Of a stretch of DNA of 64,000 bases, positions 24,001 to 34,380 are shown piece after piece. Within the stretch, counting starts at the first letter, position 1. Each line of letters opens with the position of its first letter. Where the stretch lies: the NCBI GenBank assembly GCA_021234155.1, contig JAJEKV010000006.1:7348435-7412434 (forward strand). The letters run 5' to 3'. The position numbers and the translations under genes were made by a program. The notes beneath the pieces are model-generated. The model was not told the origin of the DNA and made no database searches. It worked only from the letters and a program-made list of their open reading frames with translations. This stretch comes from Isoetes taiwanensis. Lineage: Eukaryota; Streptophyta; Lycopodiopsida; Isoetales; Isoetaceae.

Positions 24001-25110
24001 TTGATGTGGCGCGCGTGTTCACATTGGCAAAGGGGCGGTCACGATTACTGGCGGCTGATTGCCGGAAGCAGTTGGAGCGTTAGGGCGGGGAGGTGCGGTA
24101 GGGAGTAGCGGGTGACTGCGGCAAATGTAGGTGGTAGCATTGAAAGTAAGTGGCATGTAGTGGCCAGCAATAGGCTTCTCCACGGTCTTGTAGCGACTTG
24201 GCGGCTTTGCGCCGGTGACCTCGGCGGTGCCCCGGCCTAAAAATCACGAAGCTGCCTCCGGACCAATCTGCGAGCCCCTCGGCGGCCGGACGTTCCTAAG
24301 CAGGCGACTCTGTGGAGTGGGACTCTGTTATCGGGTAAGATCACGGTCAACATACGGGAGGTAGTCCCCTTCAATTGCCTGATACGGCGCAAAATTGCCT
24401 CCGTACTCCGCATTAATACGCAGCCCAGCGAAGGTGACAGCGGCACGTGGCGATGCGTGCGTTGAGCGCAAGGTGGCTTGCTTTCGGACGATGTGAATTT
24501 GTGGTGCGAAATGCCATGCGAGATGGATCGTCTGCAGATGCTTGGTGAGATCCTCTCACGCTTCCTCTAGAGTCCATGCACCACCACATTATGGCGTTAT
24601 GCGACCACGCTCTTCTTTGCTCAGCAGTGTGGGGCAACATTGGTACATCCCAGCGGTGTTGTTGTTGTTTGGAGGCGTGGTGTTTGAGATGGAGCAGGTG
24701 TTGTTTCTACTTTGCACGGTTGGCAACTTGTGGGCTATTGGGCATGTGGCCTTGTTTGGCCGATGCTCGACCTGCGCTACACACAGGTGAGGATCTGGCT
24801 CTGTTGAAATTTCTATTTTGCTGGACAGCTCATTACAGTACATTATCACAATTGTTCATGGACATCGGCATGAGCCCTCCCTTCTTTGGAGCAGCGGTTG
24901 CCCGAAGCTCTGTATCTCCCCGATCTTGCATCTCAGCCCTACTCGTAGGGTTCTTAGCTCTGCCTAAGTACGACTTGAAGCGGCTCGGACGTTCCGCATT
25001 ATGGTGGCGAGACCCTCGGCCACGACTTGAGGTGGGAGATGGTGCCAGCGTATCACCTTTCGGCCTATTTACTTTTGTCACATATTTTTGGTCTCTATGG
25101 TGGTGAGAGG
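24000..25110 (-). other. GC-rich 5' region of LINE copy B, possible ORF1/5'UTR
   Basis: Composition stays LINE-like (GC-rich, with many GGCG strings) up to about 25100, where the sequence returns to AT-rich. Open frames exist on both strands: a 176-codon plus-strand frame (24576-25106) and minus-strand frames at 24589-24849 and 24833-25081. The minus-strand frames are rich in N, P, T, S and K and contain several Cys and His, which would suit a LINE ORF1. No zinc knuckle or RRM is evident, so I leave it unassigned. The plus-strand frame lies antisense to the element and is probably spurious. Confidence 0.35.
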
Positions 25111-26189
25111 AGTCCGCCTTGGCTTAGAGGTTAACAAGACCACAACTTCTCCGTTGCCTCTCAAAATTGTGCCAAGTGAAGCCCGTCTTCTTCGTTCTGA
25201 GAGATTGAACATCATGAAACACTCTTGAATTCGGTTAGTTCACTTGACTCTACGCATTTCACTGAGATTTATGATTATAGCGAAATGCTAAAGAAAAACC
25301 CAAAAAATAATATAGGACTTGTATTTAATAAACGGTGAAAATAAAGCACCGTATCACCGGATGTTGGTCGCGGAAACAAATGATCTTAAAATGGATGTGG
25401 AGCTAATTCTATCCTAAGCTCCTTGGATTGGAAATGCAAAAAAGTTTATGTTTGAGAAAATCTAGAGAAGCGCTTCATCAAAATGGCGTTGTGGATTAAT
25501 CAGCTCTAATATCTTTAGAAAAAGGAGCTTTTTGTTATTGGCTATTGAAGTAGGTACGTTGTGGAATCTTTTATTGGAGTTCTCATGAAGGATGCGCGGT
25601 ATGTATTGATGATGAATTGGAACCAGATTGGAGTGAGAGATATGAGACTGAACACCTAACACACATAGAACAAGCGAATGGAGTAGAAGATACGGACCAA
25701 CGGGAGATATTTAAATTTTGGAGATGATTGGAATGCGTGGAAATTTATATTATTAAGTAAATAGAGAATTTAAATATAAGGATACTAAAAGATTAAGATA
25801 CTTTCAGAAAAGAGGGCATGAATCTTAAAAGGCGATAATAGATGTCAAATCAAAGAGATAATAAGAGTCTAACCAAATGGGATGCCATTATAAAGGCGTA
25901 GAGTCGTCGTGTATAAAAATAAGCGATAGAATAGAAGTTGAAATTATAATAAAATTGATGGGTACAAAGGTCGGGTCATAGCGAAGTTAGACTCATTAGA
26001 AGGATGGGAGAGGATGCACACATGAAATCAATATCATATACGGGGCAGGATCATCTGACACAAGTAGGTCTTTGCATTTAATTGCAAGATTGTGAAGATA
26101 TTCTTGAGGAGAAAATAAACCATAAACTAATATAGAAAGTACTGAAACCTTTCGGACTAGATGAGAGCTTGATGAGCAAGCAGGGGAAA
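25111..26189. other. No gene recognised, AT-rich
   Basis: Low-complexity purine-rich plus strand with many GATA and AGAAT strings. There is no convincing frame and no repeat partner before family C starts. Confidence 0.4.
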
Positions 26190-26790
26190 GCCATACTTAT
26201 TACCCGATTGGCGGCACCTCCACAAATGGAAGCTGATATCTGAAAGTTGTAGGTGCATAGTAAGATGGACAGGGAAGAGAATTGTGGAAATGATAACCTA
26301 GCAAGAATTAGGATGTAGGACCTTGGTGCTTGTGCGATTAGGGGCATGCCTCGTTTGAAAAGGATTGAACTCTTGTGCGGCTTGGGGAATGATTTTACTT
26401 GTCTACATTTTTGTCGGTTATACCATCCACAAGACACTAAGGATTGCGGCTACAACCTCATGATGTTAAAAATAATGAAAGTTTTGAGAACAAAAATGAC
26501 CGCAGTAAGGCAAGAGGATAAAGGTAGAGCAGCGGGGGTGCTTGACTTTTGTTACAATTGGAAAATTAATTGGAGAAATCGAGAATCAAAAGGTATTAGC
26601 ATGTATTCTTGGTGACTATACCCAAGGCGTAATAAACAAGCGGCGTCCGGCAGACGTATACTTTTGGTGCTCCTTACTAAAGAGGCGGTAAAACAAAAAG
26701 GATGGAGAGTTCTTGATCAAGGGAGGAGGGGCGGCGTCAAATTAAGAGTGAGGAGTTCCCCTCAATCGCTCGATACGCACAGTTTACTTG
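26190..26790 (+). repeat. Family C repeat, copy 1
   Basis: Direct, diverged copy of 45840-46530. Shared stretches in order: GGCA/GAGGTGTCACC-like start, ATAGTA..GATGGACA..GGGAAGAGAATTG, GGGGCATGCCT, GATTGAACTCTTGTGC, CTTGGGGA, ATACCATCCACAAGACA, ACAACCTCA.G.TGTTAAAA, AAACAAGCG, GGGAGGAGG and GCGTCAAATTAA. A minus-strand frame (26437-26078) spans part of it, but the other copy does not preserve that frame, so it is probably non-coding or long dead. Class unknown. Confidence 0.75.
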
Positions 26791-26796
26791 GTCGCC

Positions 26797-26920
26797 TCCA
26801 ACTAGTTTGCTCCATACCCATGCTAACTGGCCCCGGTCTATTTCCAACTGATGCGCTTCCAATTAATTCGCGTCCAACTACTCTGCTCAACTGTTTCCAG
26901 TAGTGCAACTCCAATTGCGT
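26797..26920 (+). repeat. 15 bp degenerate minisatellite
   Basis: The motif TCCAACTANTNNGCT recurs: TCCAACTAGTTTGC at 26797, TCCAACTGATGCGCT at 26843, TCCAATTAATTCGCG at 26858, TCCAACTACTCTGCT at 26873, a TCAACTG at 26887 and TCCAATTGCG at 26910. Three central units are spaced exactly 15 bp apart. The other copy of family C has no counterpart. Confidence 0.7.
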
Positions 26921-28644
26921 TTCGAGATAGATGCGATGGGAAAGTTAACCCGGCTTCAATCGATACCAAATTTTTGTATAAAATATGAAATTTTGATATA
27001 AATAGAATATATATCTTATATATTATCATGTAAACAATTTGGCCGAATCTTTGATAGATTTTACTTCAAAGGCGCTGAAAATCAGAAATAGTACGTAGGA
27101 ACATATAGATCGACACATGCCGCACATAAACTATTAACAAATGATTGGCAAGAGATGACAAAAGGGCATGCATCACCGGTTTGGGCGCCAACCCATGTGG
27201 GAAGGAGCCAAAGCCCAATAAAAGTTGGATCAAATCCTTAGGTAATGATGCCCTGCATGGCCCATGAAGCCAATAGAAAAAGGTAAGAGTGCAGGACATT
27301 AAAAAACATTTTACCCCATGGGATGGCTACATATACTTAAGTACTTACTTGTCCTAGCCCTTCTTTTATAAGAAGACTAGTGACACTACACACAAGTCCG
27401 ATGATGCGGCCTACTCGAGGAGGGATAATAAAAATACTCTATTCTATTAAAATGTGCATACATTCACGATATCAAAAAACTCATAGTAGAATAAGATGAT
27501 TGATATAACAAAGAAAAAGAAGAATGGACTAATGCGCCATATGCCCGAGGATAAGCGAGGATTTCGACCCACCAAGCGATACGGACCACCAAAATTCTAG
27601 AAATATCCCTTAAGCAAAAAGCCTTCAAGTAAAGGAATGATAGCACTACGGATGAACCACAAGGAGGGCAGGCTTCACGTTCACGGATTGTAGGACTCAT
27701 CGTACGCGTATACGGTATAGTGGAAAAGAACCACCCGACTTGTACCCGATCCAGCGGAATGTAGGACTCGCATGTCAATCAACCCCAAACTAGCAGATTA
27801 GGTGCGGTCTGAGAGAGGGTCAACCCCGCCCGATCAACGGATGCCATGGATTAAACCTATCATCGAACTTTCCTCGGGGATTAAGCATCCATTGGAATGA
27901 GCCGCGAGAAACATATAAGTAATCATAGTAGGCACAAGCTGACGGGCGTAATAACGAAGGTGGATAAGAGCAATTATAATGAGGTGGAAATATGAATTTC
28001 CAAAGTAGTGTCTGATTTGTAAACAAAAATAAAAAAGGAAAAAAATGGAACATTACCAAACTTTGAGGATCTAGCCGGAAGTTATTGCGAGGAAGCAAAG
28101 TTGTAGAAGATGAAGCGGAACTTCGGTATTGAATCAATCGAGAATAGAATGGCCCGGTCGAGACAAGCTCCGATCAACAAAGAAGGGGGTCTAGCGAGAG
28201 CGATAGCTAGCCAATAGGATCTCGGGGCTTCTGGAATGGTGGATATGCATTCGTAGGAATATAGGATGGATCCGTTGAATGCCACGGCGAAATAGCCCAT
28301 CGGAACAAAGCGATGATATCAATATTAGGTAAAGATGCAAGGGAATGGAGAACCGCGAGGAGAACAATTGCATGTCGGCCAGATGGAGGGATAGAGATGG
28401 AAAACAAAAATCATAGAAAGGTTGGTCCATCTAGAAAAAGAAAAACTTTTAGATTGGTTAATGCATGGGAATCCTTTAATAGATAAAGCCACACTTATTG
28501 TAGATTTGAAGAATAGAATTAGGATTAAACCGCATTAGATTATTAGGATAGTGGAAATAACGAGGACTATATTGAATATTTGCAGGAAATAGTGAGAGCG
28601 ATGTTCAAGGAACACATGACATAATTGTGAAGCGGTAAGGCGGG
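26921..28644. other. Unassigned, probably decayed repeat
   Basis: Several minus-strand frames of 60-105 codons (27066-27299, 27464-27778, 27820-28137, 28082-28430) run almost end to end. They are hydrophobic, Ser- and Leu-rich and overlap each other, which is what A/G-rich sequence gives by chance on its complement. No family is recognised. Confidence 0.35.
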
Positions 28645-28970
28645 ACAATAGAAACGAATAGATTTTTATAAGCCCACGGAGACCAATTGGTCTATGGGAC
28701 CCAAACAAGCGACAATGGGCGAGGGGCGGATATCAACGACCCCAAGGATATAGAAAAGGAAAAAGATGCCATGGGTCCTAAGATTGAGAAATAGGATTAA
28801 AGTCACGAGAGTCGCGACATCAATACAAGGACAAGGGGTTGCACAAGGTTGTATAGCCAGGCTGAATCGAGCCCGAGGAATACAAAGCGGGGAGTCGAAT
28901 GGGGAAGGTCCTCCTACTCAAGGATCGAGGGATCAGCCCGACCCTAGGAGCGCAAGCGAGTCAAAGAGGT
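28645..28970 (-). mobile_element. LINE 3'-end relic
   Basis: AATAGATTTTTATAAGCCCACGGAGACCAATTGGTCTATGGGACCCAAAC (read here in pieces) matches the LINE 3' end of copy A at 16798-16853 nearly base for base, followed by a weaker match at GGATTAAAGTC (compare GGATTAAAACC at 16881). Only the terminal few hundred bases are recognisable; the plus-strand frame 28766-28972 within it is a shadow. Confidence 0.65.
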
Positions 28971-30008
28971 GAGCAATCGGTCGAGGGAGCGAGAGGGAGG
29001 CGAAAAGGAACCGAGTAATGGAAAATGAGAACTTGTTAGTATGGGGGCGGGGACGGGAATCCACGGTGGTGGAGGAGGAAGAATTACAGAGTAGAGGGAA
29101 ATGCATGAGATTAGCTTGCTATATAAAAAAAATAGCTTACGCAAGAGCTCGAGATTGTAACAACGGATGTCAATAAAAGATGCTTATAGGTATAAATTGC
29201 ATATTAAGGAAGACCTGTGATGAGAAATTGCATGTACCCTCCTAATAGTGATAAGCTAAAATCTTTGGACCTAGAGGTTAATTTTGAAATGGAAGGACAA
29301 GGTTCTATGATCACGGTGGGTAATCTGAGATGCTAGGGCCGAGGCAAACATGCACAAGTCATGAGCATCAACGAGATAAATGTTTGCATTGTTTGGTGCT
29401 CCCTCTTCACCTGCCTTGCTTTATGTTTGTCTTGCCTTGTATCCACGCACCCTTGAAAATATCACAGTTAGACATCATAGACCTTAGCATTGATACACAC
29501 TTAGAATGCGTTGCCCATTCCCTTGTATTCATCACTAGCTCTACTAACCCTATTCTCCCCTTTCCTTGCAATTATATTTTGCGGCCCCTTCACTTTCGGC
29601 TTAGATCCCGGAGTCTCATCGTTAGGATTCTTGAGGGGAAAGTTATACTAGATCATACATCTCTTTCGATACATTATTGCAAAGCTATCCAAGTTGGCTT
29701 TGATTCATTGCGGGGCATGCGGCCACCTCAATGTTTTGGCCTCCTAGAAATCTTAGGGTGTCTTTGCTTGAAAAGCTTCCCACCATTTGCTCCCTAACTT
29801 GCCTGCGATCAAAGGCTGAATTACCCTCCTTTTGCCATCTTTGCATGCTCCTTCCACGGCCCGGCATCTTCTTGCTCTGCCTTGCCTATTGCCCAATCAA
29901 CCAGTTCCGTTTCTTGAGTTAGGTATCGGGATGCAGGGGTGCCTAGTATTCTTCTTTAAGGGTGTTCGGCCACTTTGGCTAATCTCACGATGGGCCCGAT
30001 TTTGATAA
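28971..30008. other. No gene recognised
   Basis: A 155-codon plus-strand frame (29330-29797) is rich in Leu, His and Pro and matches nothing known; its complement is purine-rich. The opposite strand carries short basic frames (29867-29685, with MPGRGRSMQRWQKEGNSAFD) that could belong to the same decayed gene as the fragment at 30009-30248. Confidence 0.3.
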
Positions 30009-30248
30009 CTAGACGTTTGGATGCCTCTCTAATTGAAATTCCATTTCACTAATCTCATCAAAGTCGTCCGACATCTCCTCTCGGCCCATTGCCCTGCGCT
30101 TTGTTGATTTCCTTGGCATTGCAAGTCGCGGATTAAACACTCTTGGCCCTTTCTTCTTGGCTTTGGGCACACAAACATGTTTTAACAGCTGGCTGGCTGT
30201 TGATGCGCCGCTGCTTTCCGGGTTCGCGACGTAGTCTGAAGTGGGGCC
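30009..30248 (-). pseudogene. Fragment of a nuclear-protein-like ORF, 79 residues
   Basis: A stop-to-stop minus-strand frame with unusually protein-like composition. It has a Ser/Gly/Ala-rich start (NPESSGASTASQLLKH), then a strongly basic stretch (PKAKKKGPR, then PRKSTKRR) that looks like a bipartite nuclear localisation signal, then an acidic segment (EEMSDDFDEISEMEFQLE) before a TAG. Initiation codons exist only inside the frame. Basic-then-acidic layout is common in N-terminal regions of plant nuclear proteins and of PIF/Harbinger or hAT-associated proteins, but I see no diagnostic domain. Downstream in another frame the basic block at 29685-29867 may continue it. Likely a decayed exon or transposon gene. 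Confidence 0.35.
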
Positions 30249-30803
30249 CTAGTCGACAATATTTTCCTGGTGTGGGCCAGCGGGGAAGAAGATGGTTTCT
30301 TGAGTTTAGTTAGCTCTACGTGCACGTCGAATTTCTTGGGCGGCTATATAATCTTGATAATTCATCTCGTCGAAGAGACTATGGCTGGAATTTGCACGCC
30401 AATTCTAGCCCGACATTGAATCATCTTAGCGGAATGGACATAATAGGGGCTCTCAAGTCGCCAAGTTGGACGGAACAAGTGGCACTTGCATCACCTTGGG
30501 AGGGGAATGGGACAGCGAAGAAACGAAATTTTTGTACAAGGTATATGGCACATCTCGCCAGCACCTTTGATACATGTAACAAGAGGAATCGAAGCCACAT
30601 GCATCATGTATCATCATTCTATAATCACAAGGATGCGGTGATTATAACAAAGTGCAATTTGTAACAAAGTAAAAAAATCTTTGCATAAAAAAGTCTTTGC
30701 ATCATTATATGTACTCAAACTTTAGTCCTTAGAGACACATGCCACCTTATTGTTGGAACATAGTGGTATAAACTTCTTGTTCTATGATTGCAAGCTAAAT
30801 ATT
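30249..30803. other. No gene recognised
   Basis: Contains a 114-codon plus-strand frame (30320-30664) with no recognisable motif; probably chance, or antisense to the upstream part of the minus-strand fragment. Confidence 0.3.
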
Positions 30804-31190
30804 GTCGGTGTGGTTATCCATAATATGAAGGCATATGTTTGTGTATTTACAATCTTGCTACTTGAATCATAAATGTTTATGTGTATTCATAGACCAACTT
30901 TGATCCGGTAAATGAGCCATCATAGACCATCTTACGATGGGTAAATGAGCCATCATAGACCATCTTCTAAACCTTATTATCTTTGAAGTGTTGTGTTGGT
31001 GTTGGTTATCCGCCAATATGAAGGCATATGTTTGTGGCTGCAATCTTGCTACTTCATCATAAGTATTTTATGTGTATTCATAGACCAACTTTGATCGATA
31101 AATGAGTATCATAGACCATCTTACGATGCGGTAAATGATCATAGACCATCTTCTAAACCTGTATTATCTTTGTGAAGTATTTGTGTTGGT
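30804..31190 (+). repeat. 187 bp tandem repeat with internal 33 bp subrepeats
   Basis: Two units start at about 30804 and 30991 (GTGTTGGTTATCC.. AATATGAAGGCATATGTTTG). Each contains CAATCTTGCTACTT, TTTATGTGTATTCATAGACC and AACTTTGAT. Within each unit, GGTAAATGAGCCATCATAGA followed by CCATCTT is itself repeated two times (30907-30970 in the first unit). Confidence 0.93.
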
Positions 31191-32062
31191 ATATTTGCAA
31201 ATTTTGCATGTATAAATGATTTTCTGCGTGCATGTACTTTAACAAAACCATTAAGATGCAAGTCATAAATAGTAGAAAACGTCTAAAGGCGATCCACATA
31301 TAGATCTATTCTACTAAACTAACTTTTTAACTTCCTCCATATTAGGAAGCTGTTGTTGGTGGTCTTATAAAAATAACACAACTCTTTTATGGCTGGAATC
31401 TAGAACAAGAATAGAGAAAAACTTCTTGTAAACAAAGGTGCTTGTGAGGGATTGGCAATGCTCCTATCTCTCAAAAGAAATTTTGTGAAAATCCACGATG
31501 CCTACAACTGAAATATTCATGATTCTAAAAAAGAAATGTTAAAAATTTAACAAAAGTTTTATTTACTACTAGATCCTAGGAATACAAGCGATGTGCAAAT
31601 AAATTGTAAAAAGTATTTTGCAAGCGTAATGCTTGATCGATTACGTTTACGAAATACCCCACAATTTCCCTGATGAACTTAAAGCCCGAATAAAAGTGAT
31701 CACAAGTTGAATTCCATTGGCGTGGAAATCTAGAGCATGACAAAACTGAAGACAAGCATACAATCTTTTCAAATCAAATTCCAAAATAGAAAACTGGTGC
31801 ATACTTGTCCAATGTTCTAGCATATGCAAAGAGAAAGAAATGTCATATATATTACTTGATATAATGTAGCCACATATTACTATAGAGTCAAAATTGCAAA
31901 AATACAACGTAATTGTGCATACCACATGAAATGTAGTTCATCTTGTGAGAATTGGATACTAGGCAGCACCCATAAATGATCCATTTGCTCAATTTAGTCT
32001 TGGACAAATCAATTATCAAACTAATAAAGATTTTGCAGTAGCATTATATAACAAAAACTAAA
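31191..32062. other. No firm gene; 3' of the F-box-like pseudogene
   Basis: AT-rich. A 92-codon minus-strand frame (31925-31647) could be part of a 3' exon or UTR of the locus upstream of it, but shows no motif. Confidence 0.3.
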
Positions 32063-32882
32063 TTAAGTACCTAAAAATGATGTATTGTCAATTTTGTAAT
32101 TTCCTAATAAATCAGGACCAATGCAGGTCCATCCTTTTCTATCTGATTTGAGGGAAAGGGAGGCCATCCATTCCCACCTTTGAAACCATAATAAATTATA
32201 AAGTATGCCTTTTGTCAATTCTAACATGCTCTGGAAGCAAGTATATAAATAAATCATTGTAAAAAACTTTAAATTTCTATTATAGCGCACATTCTTGCAT
32301 GACTTTATACATTTCTAGCGGCATTGACATTTCATTCCATGAGCCCAATCACAGGAGACTCTTCACATGGGTCCTCCACAATATAATAATATTCTTGGTC
32401 CATAACCTCATCTAAGTAAAATGTTCGGGCTCATCATCCTCTGGTGGGCATAAGTGAACTACAACCAAGCGCCCCTCAAATCCTCCAACACTTAGAACAT
32501 TGTTATGACACTTCAACCATGGTTTCAATATTCTGAGAGGTGAAAAATCAACGTCAAAACCCGGTGCCCCAATGATGCCATTTATCTACGCCGAGGAGGT
32601 ATAGCAACCAGGAGTATGCCAAGCATGCATTAGCATAACCAATAAATGATAGAACCACCCTTGCATGAAAGTTACTACTATAAAGTGCATCGTATAAGCA
32701 CATCTTCTAGCGTGTTGATGATACTCATCTTGTTGCCCTAATGAATCATAAGAATATAGAATAATGATATAGAAATTTTCAGATCGATGAGAAGATGTAA
32801 ACATTGATATTAACATCCACCCTTGTCCATCATGTTGCTTGCATACAACAACGAACTCTCTAGTGTTACCCAAAGTCATCAT
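32063..32882 (-). pseudogene. F-box/kelch-like protein, C-terminal part, three in-frame stops
   Basis: One minus-strand frame runs from ATG at 32882 to a TAA at 32280-32282 with three stops inside it (TAG about 32586, a TAG about 32403 and a TGA about 32343). Recognisable pieces: FYIIILYSYDSLGQQ (a 'YDS..' blade), GFDVDFSPLRILKPWLKCHN followed by NVLSVGGFEGRLVVVHLCPP (the 'L....G.L..VGG' blade), MRLW and SWNEMSMPLEMYKVM (the 'W.E...MP..M' step). In the next frame comes ILYNLLWFQRWEWMASL, like the 'iLyyd..r.tW.WlP' end. This is the order seen in plant F-box proteins with C-terminal kelch-like or F-box-associated repeats, which recruit substrates to SCF ubiquitin ligases. No N-terminal F-box was found upstream (32.9-33.7 kb is AT-rich and frameless). 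Stops plus a terminal frameshift indicate a pseudogene, unless the assembly is faulty. Confidence 0.45.
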
Positions 32883-33729
32883 TTACTTTAATATATCTAT
32901 GTTACGCAAACTTTCAATGTATAAAATTAATTTTTAGTGATTTAACAAATTTAAAATTTGGCAATCCACGAAAATTTGCAAAATGAAAATCGATGGTTGA
33001 CAAGTGATTGACATAAAATTATTATAAGAATTTCTGGATTTACAAACTTTTTATATTATTTTTAAAAACAAGTTTAAAAAGTTTTGAGGTCAAAATCATT
33101 GAATAGTTTATTATTAATGAAACAAAATATAGTGAAACTTAATCAATAATAAATTATTCAATGTATTCTGAATAAACATAATCATTTGTGAGTAATTCTA
33201 AATCTAAAACTTTCTTTACTATTCTGAAAAAATAACATTTCAATTATATATAGCATTTATTTTAGATAATTCTAAATAAATCAAAGTGAAAATTAATTTA
33301 GAAAGCAATTTTTATACTTTGGTAACCTTCATACTTTTGATCTAAAGATAAAACAAAACAAATGATTAAAATCAATAAGGAGTTAAAATCTTTGTTGATT
33401 TTATTATGACATCCTTGAAGTATATATCTATTAGATTTGAATAAGTCCCAACTTTTGTTAAATATGCCATCATGAAAAAAATAAAGGAGCTTAGCATTTT
33501 GAGCAAAACGGGTTAACGAAAAGGATCTAGAAGTTACCTCATTGTTGCGGTGCTAGCAAATTCGTTTATATAGGAATATATATTAATACTAGAATGTGAT
33601 CAAATCTGATGATAAGTGTGGTCTTTAAGAAATGAAGTGCCCATCATGATTCACAATCTGTAAGAATGTCGACCAAATTTCAGCTTAATTTGTGCGAACA
33701 AAACTTGAGACTTGGTAAGCACATACAAC
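32883..33729. other. Very AT-rich, no gene
   Basis: Dominated by A/T runs such as TTATTATTTTTAAAAACA. A small inverted relation (GAATAGTTTATTATTAATGA.. against AATCAATAATAAATTATTC, about 33100-33160) could fold as a hairpin. No frame of interest. Confidence 0.5.
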
Positions 33730-34380
33730 TTATGCCTCAAGGTCGGAACCAACGAAAAGGGCTAAGCAGCGCATTCACGAAAGACCTTAAACTCGGAGTC
33801 TTTTCCCAAATCAACCACAAGCCAAGCTCTGCATAAATGGAGCCTGGCTGTGGCCTTGACCAAGCGCTAGGAAGGAGCTCCCATGAGAAGCCCATTTTGC
33901 CCACGGTGGGGCCAAAGAGTGCTCTCACGGGGACCAAGTACGCCCCTACCTCGTGCATAGGACAAGCGGTGCTCAATGGATGCTCTCGTGCCTCCCACAT
34001 AGAGGTATATTTCCGCTACGAGGAAGCAGACACATTGTACTCCGGACATTCACCCACTGAGGCCTTCACGGTGCAAGATCACGCCATAAAGTGCGGATTT
34101 TAGGAGGGAGGCAATGTATTCCATACCCCACGCCTTCCACAAAGCGGACCACTTACTCACTGGAAGCAAGTGACCACTTATGCGGCAATGTGTCACGAGC
34201 TAAGCCCATGGCCGATGCTACAAAGAAGCTGAGGATGCATCAAGTCCCATATGGAGCTTCCAAGCCGATTGACTTGAAGACAAGCGCACTTGAAGACAAG
34301 CTGCAATGGAATTCGTTTATCTGCTGGATCTTGAAATGGAAGCAAATGATTTTGCAGCCCATAGGCGCTATCTGATCAAA
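33730..34380. other. GC-rich island with open frames on both strands, unassigned
   Basis: About 650 bp that is clearly richer in GC than its flanks. Open frames: plus 33837-34103 (88 codons, containing VYFRYEEADTLYSGHS) and 34091-34375, minus 34000-33737 (containing VGKMGFSWELLPSAW). None resembles a family I know and no repeat partner is seen in the window. The compositional step suggests an inserted or captured segment, perhaps a gene fragment. Confidence 0.35.

Larger units (their letters stand above)
20616..24850 (-). mobile_element. LINE relic, copy B (EN and RT regions)
   Basis: Homologous to copy A from its 3' end (AATAGATTTTATCGTCC..GAGACCAATTGG at about 20622-20655) to about 22930, then extends further 5'. 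Order on the minus strand: GC-rich 5' region (about 24000-25100), endonuclease-like region (24000-22940), RT (22440-21000), 3' end. This is the architecture of an EN-RT LINE. No frame is intact. The element shares the conserved 3' end and the LYID-type block with copy A and the VICNG endonuclease block with copy C. The exact 5' border is not visible; a TSD could not be found because the 3' flank lies inside the duplication unit. Confidence 0.82.

Noticed and set aside
24576-25106. 176-codon plus-strand ORF as a gene
   Set aside because: It lies antisense in the GC-rich 5' part of a minus-strand LINE, is rich in Cys, Leu and Trp, and resembles no family. GC-rich sequence gives long frames by chance.
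26921-28430. A series of minus-strand membrane-protein genes
   Set aside because: The overlapping hydrophobic Ser/Leu frames are complements of A/G-rich low-complexity sequence and have no consistent start, splice or motif pattern.
30804-31190. CRISPR-like array
   Set aside because: The 33 bp and 187 bp units are contiguous, without unique spacers of constant length, and the context is a plant-type genome.
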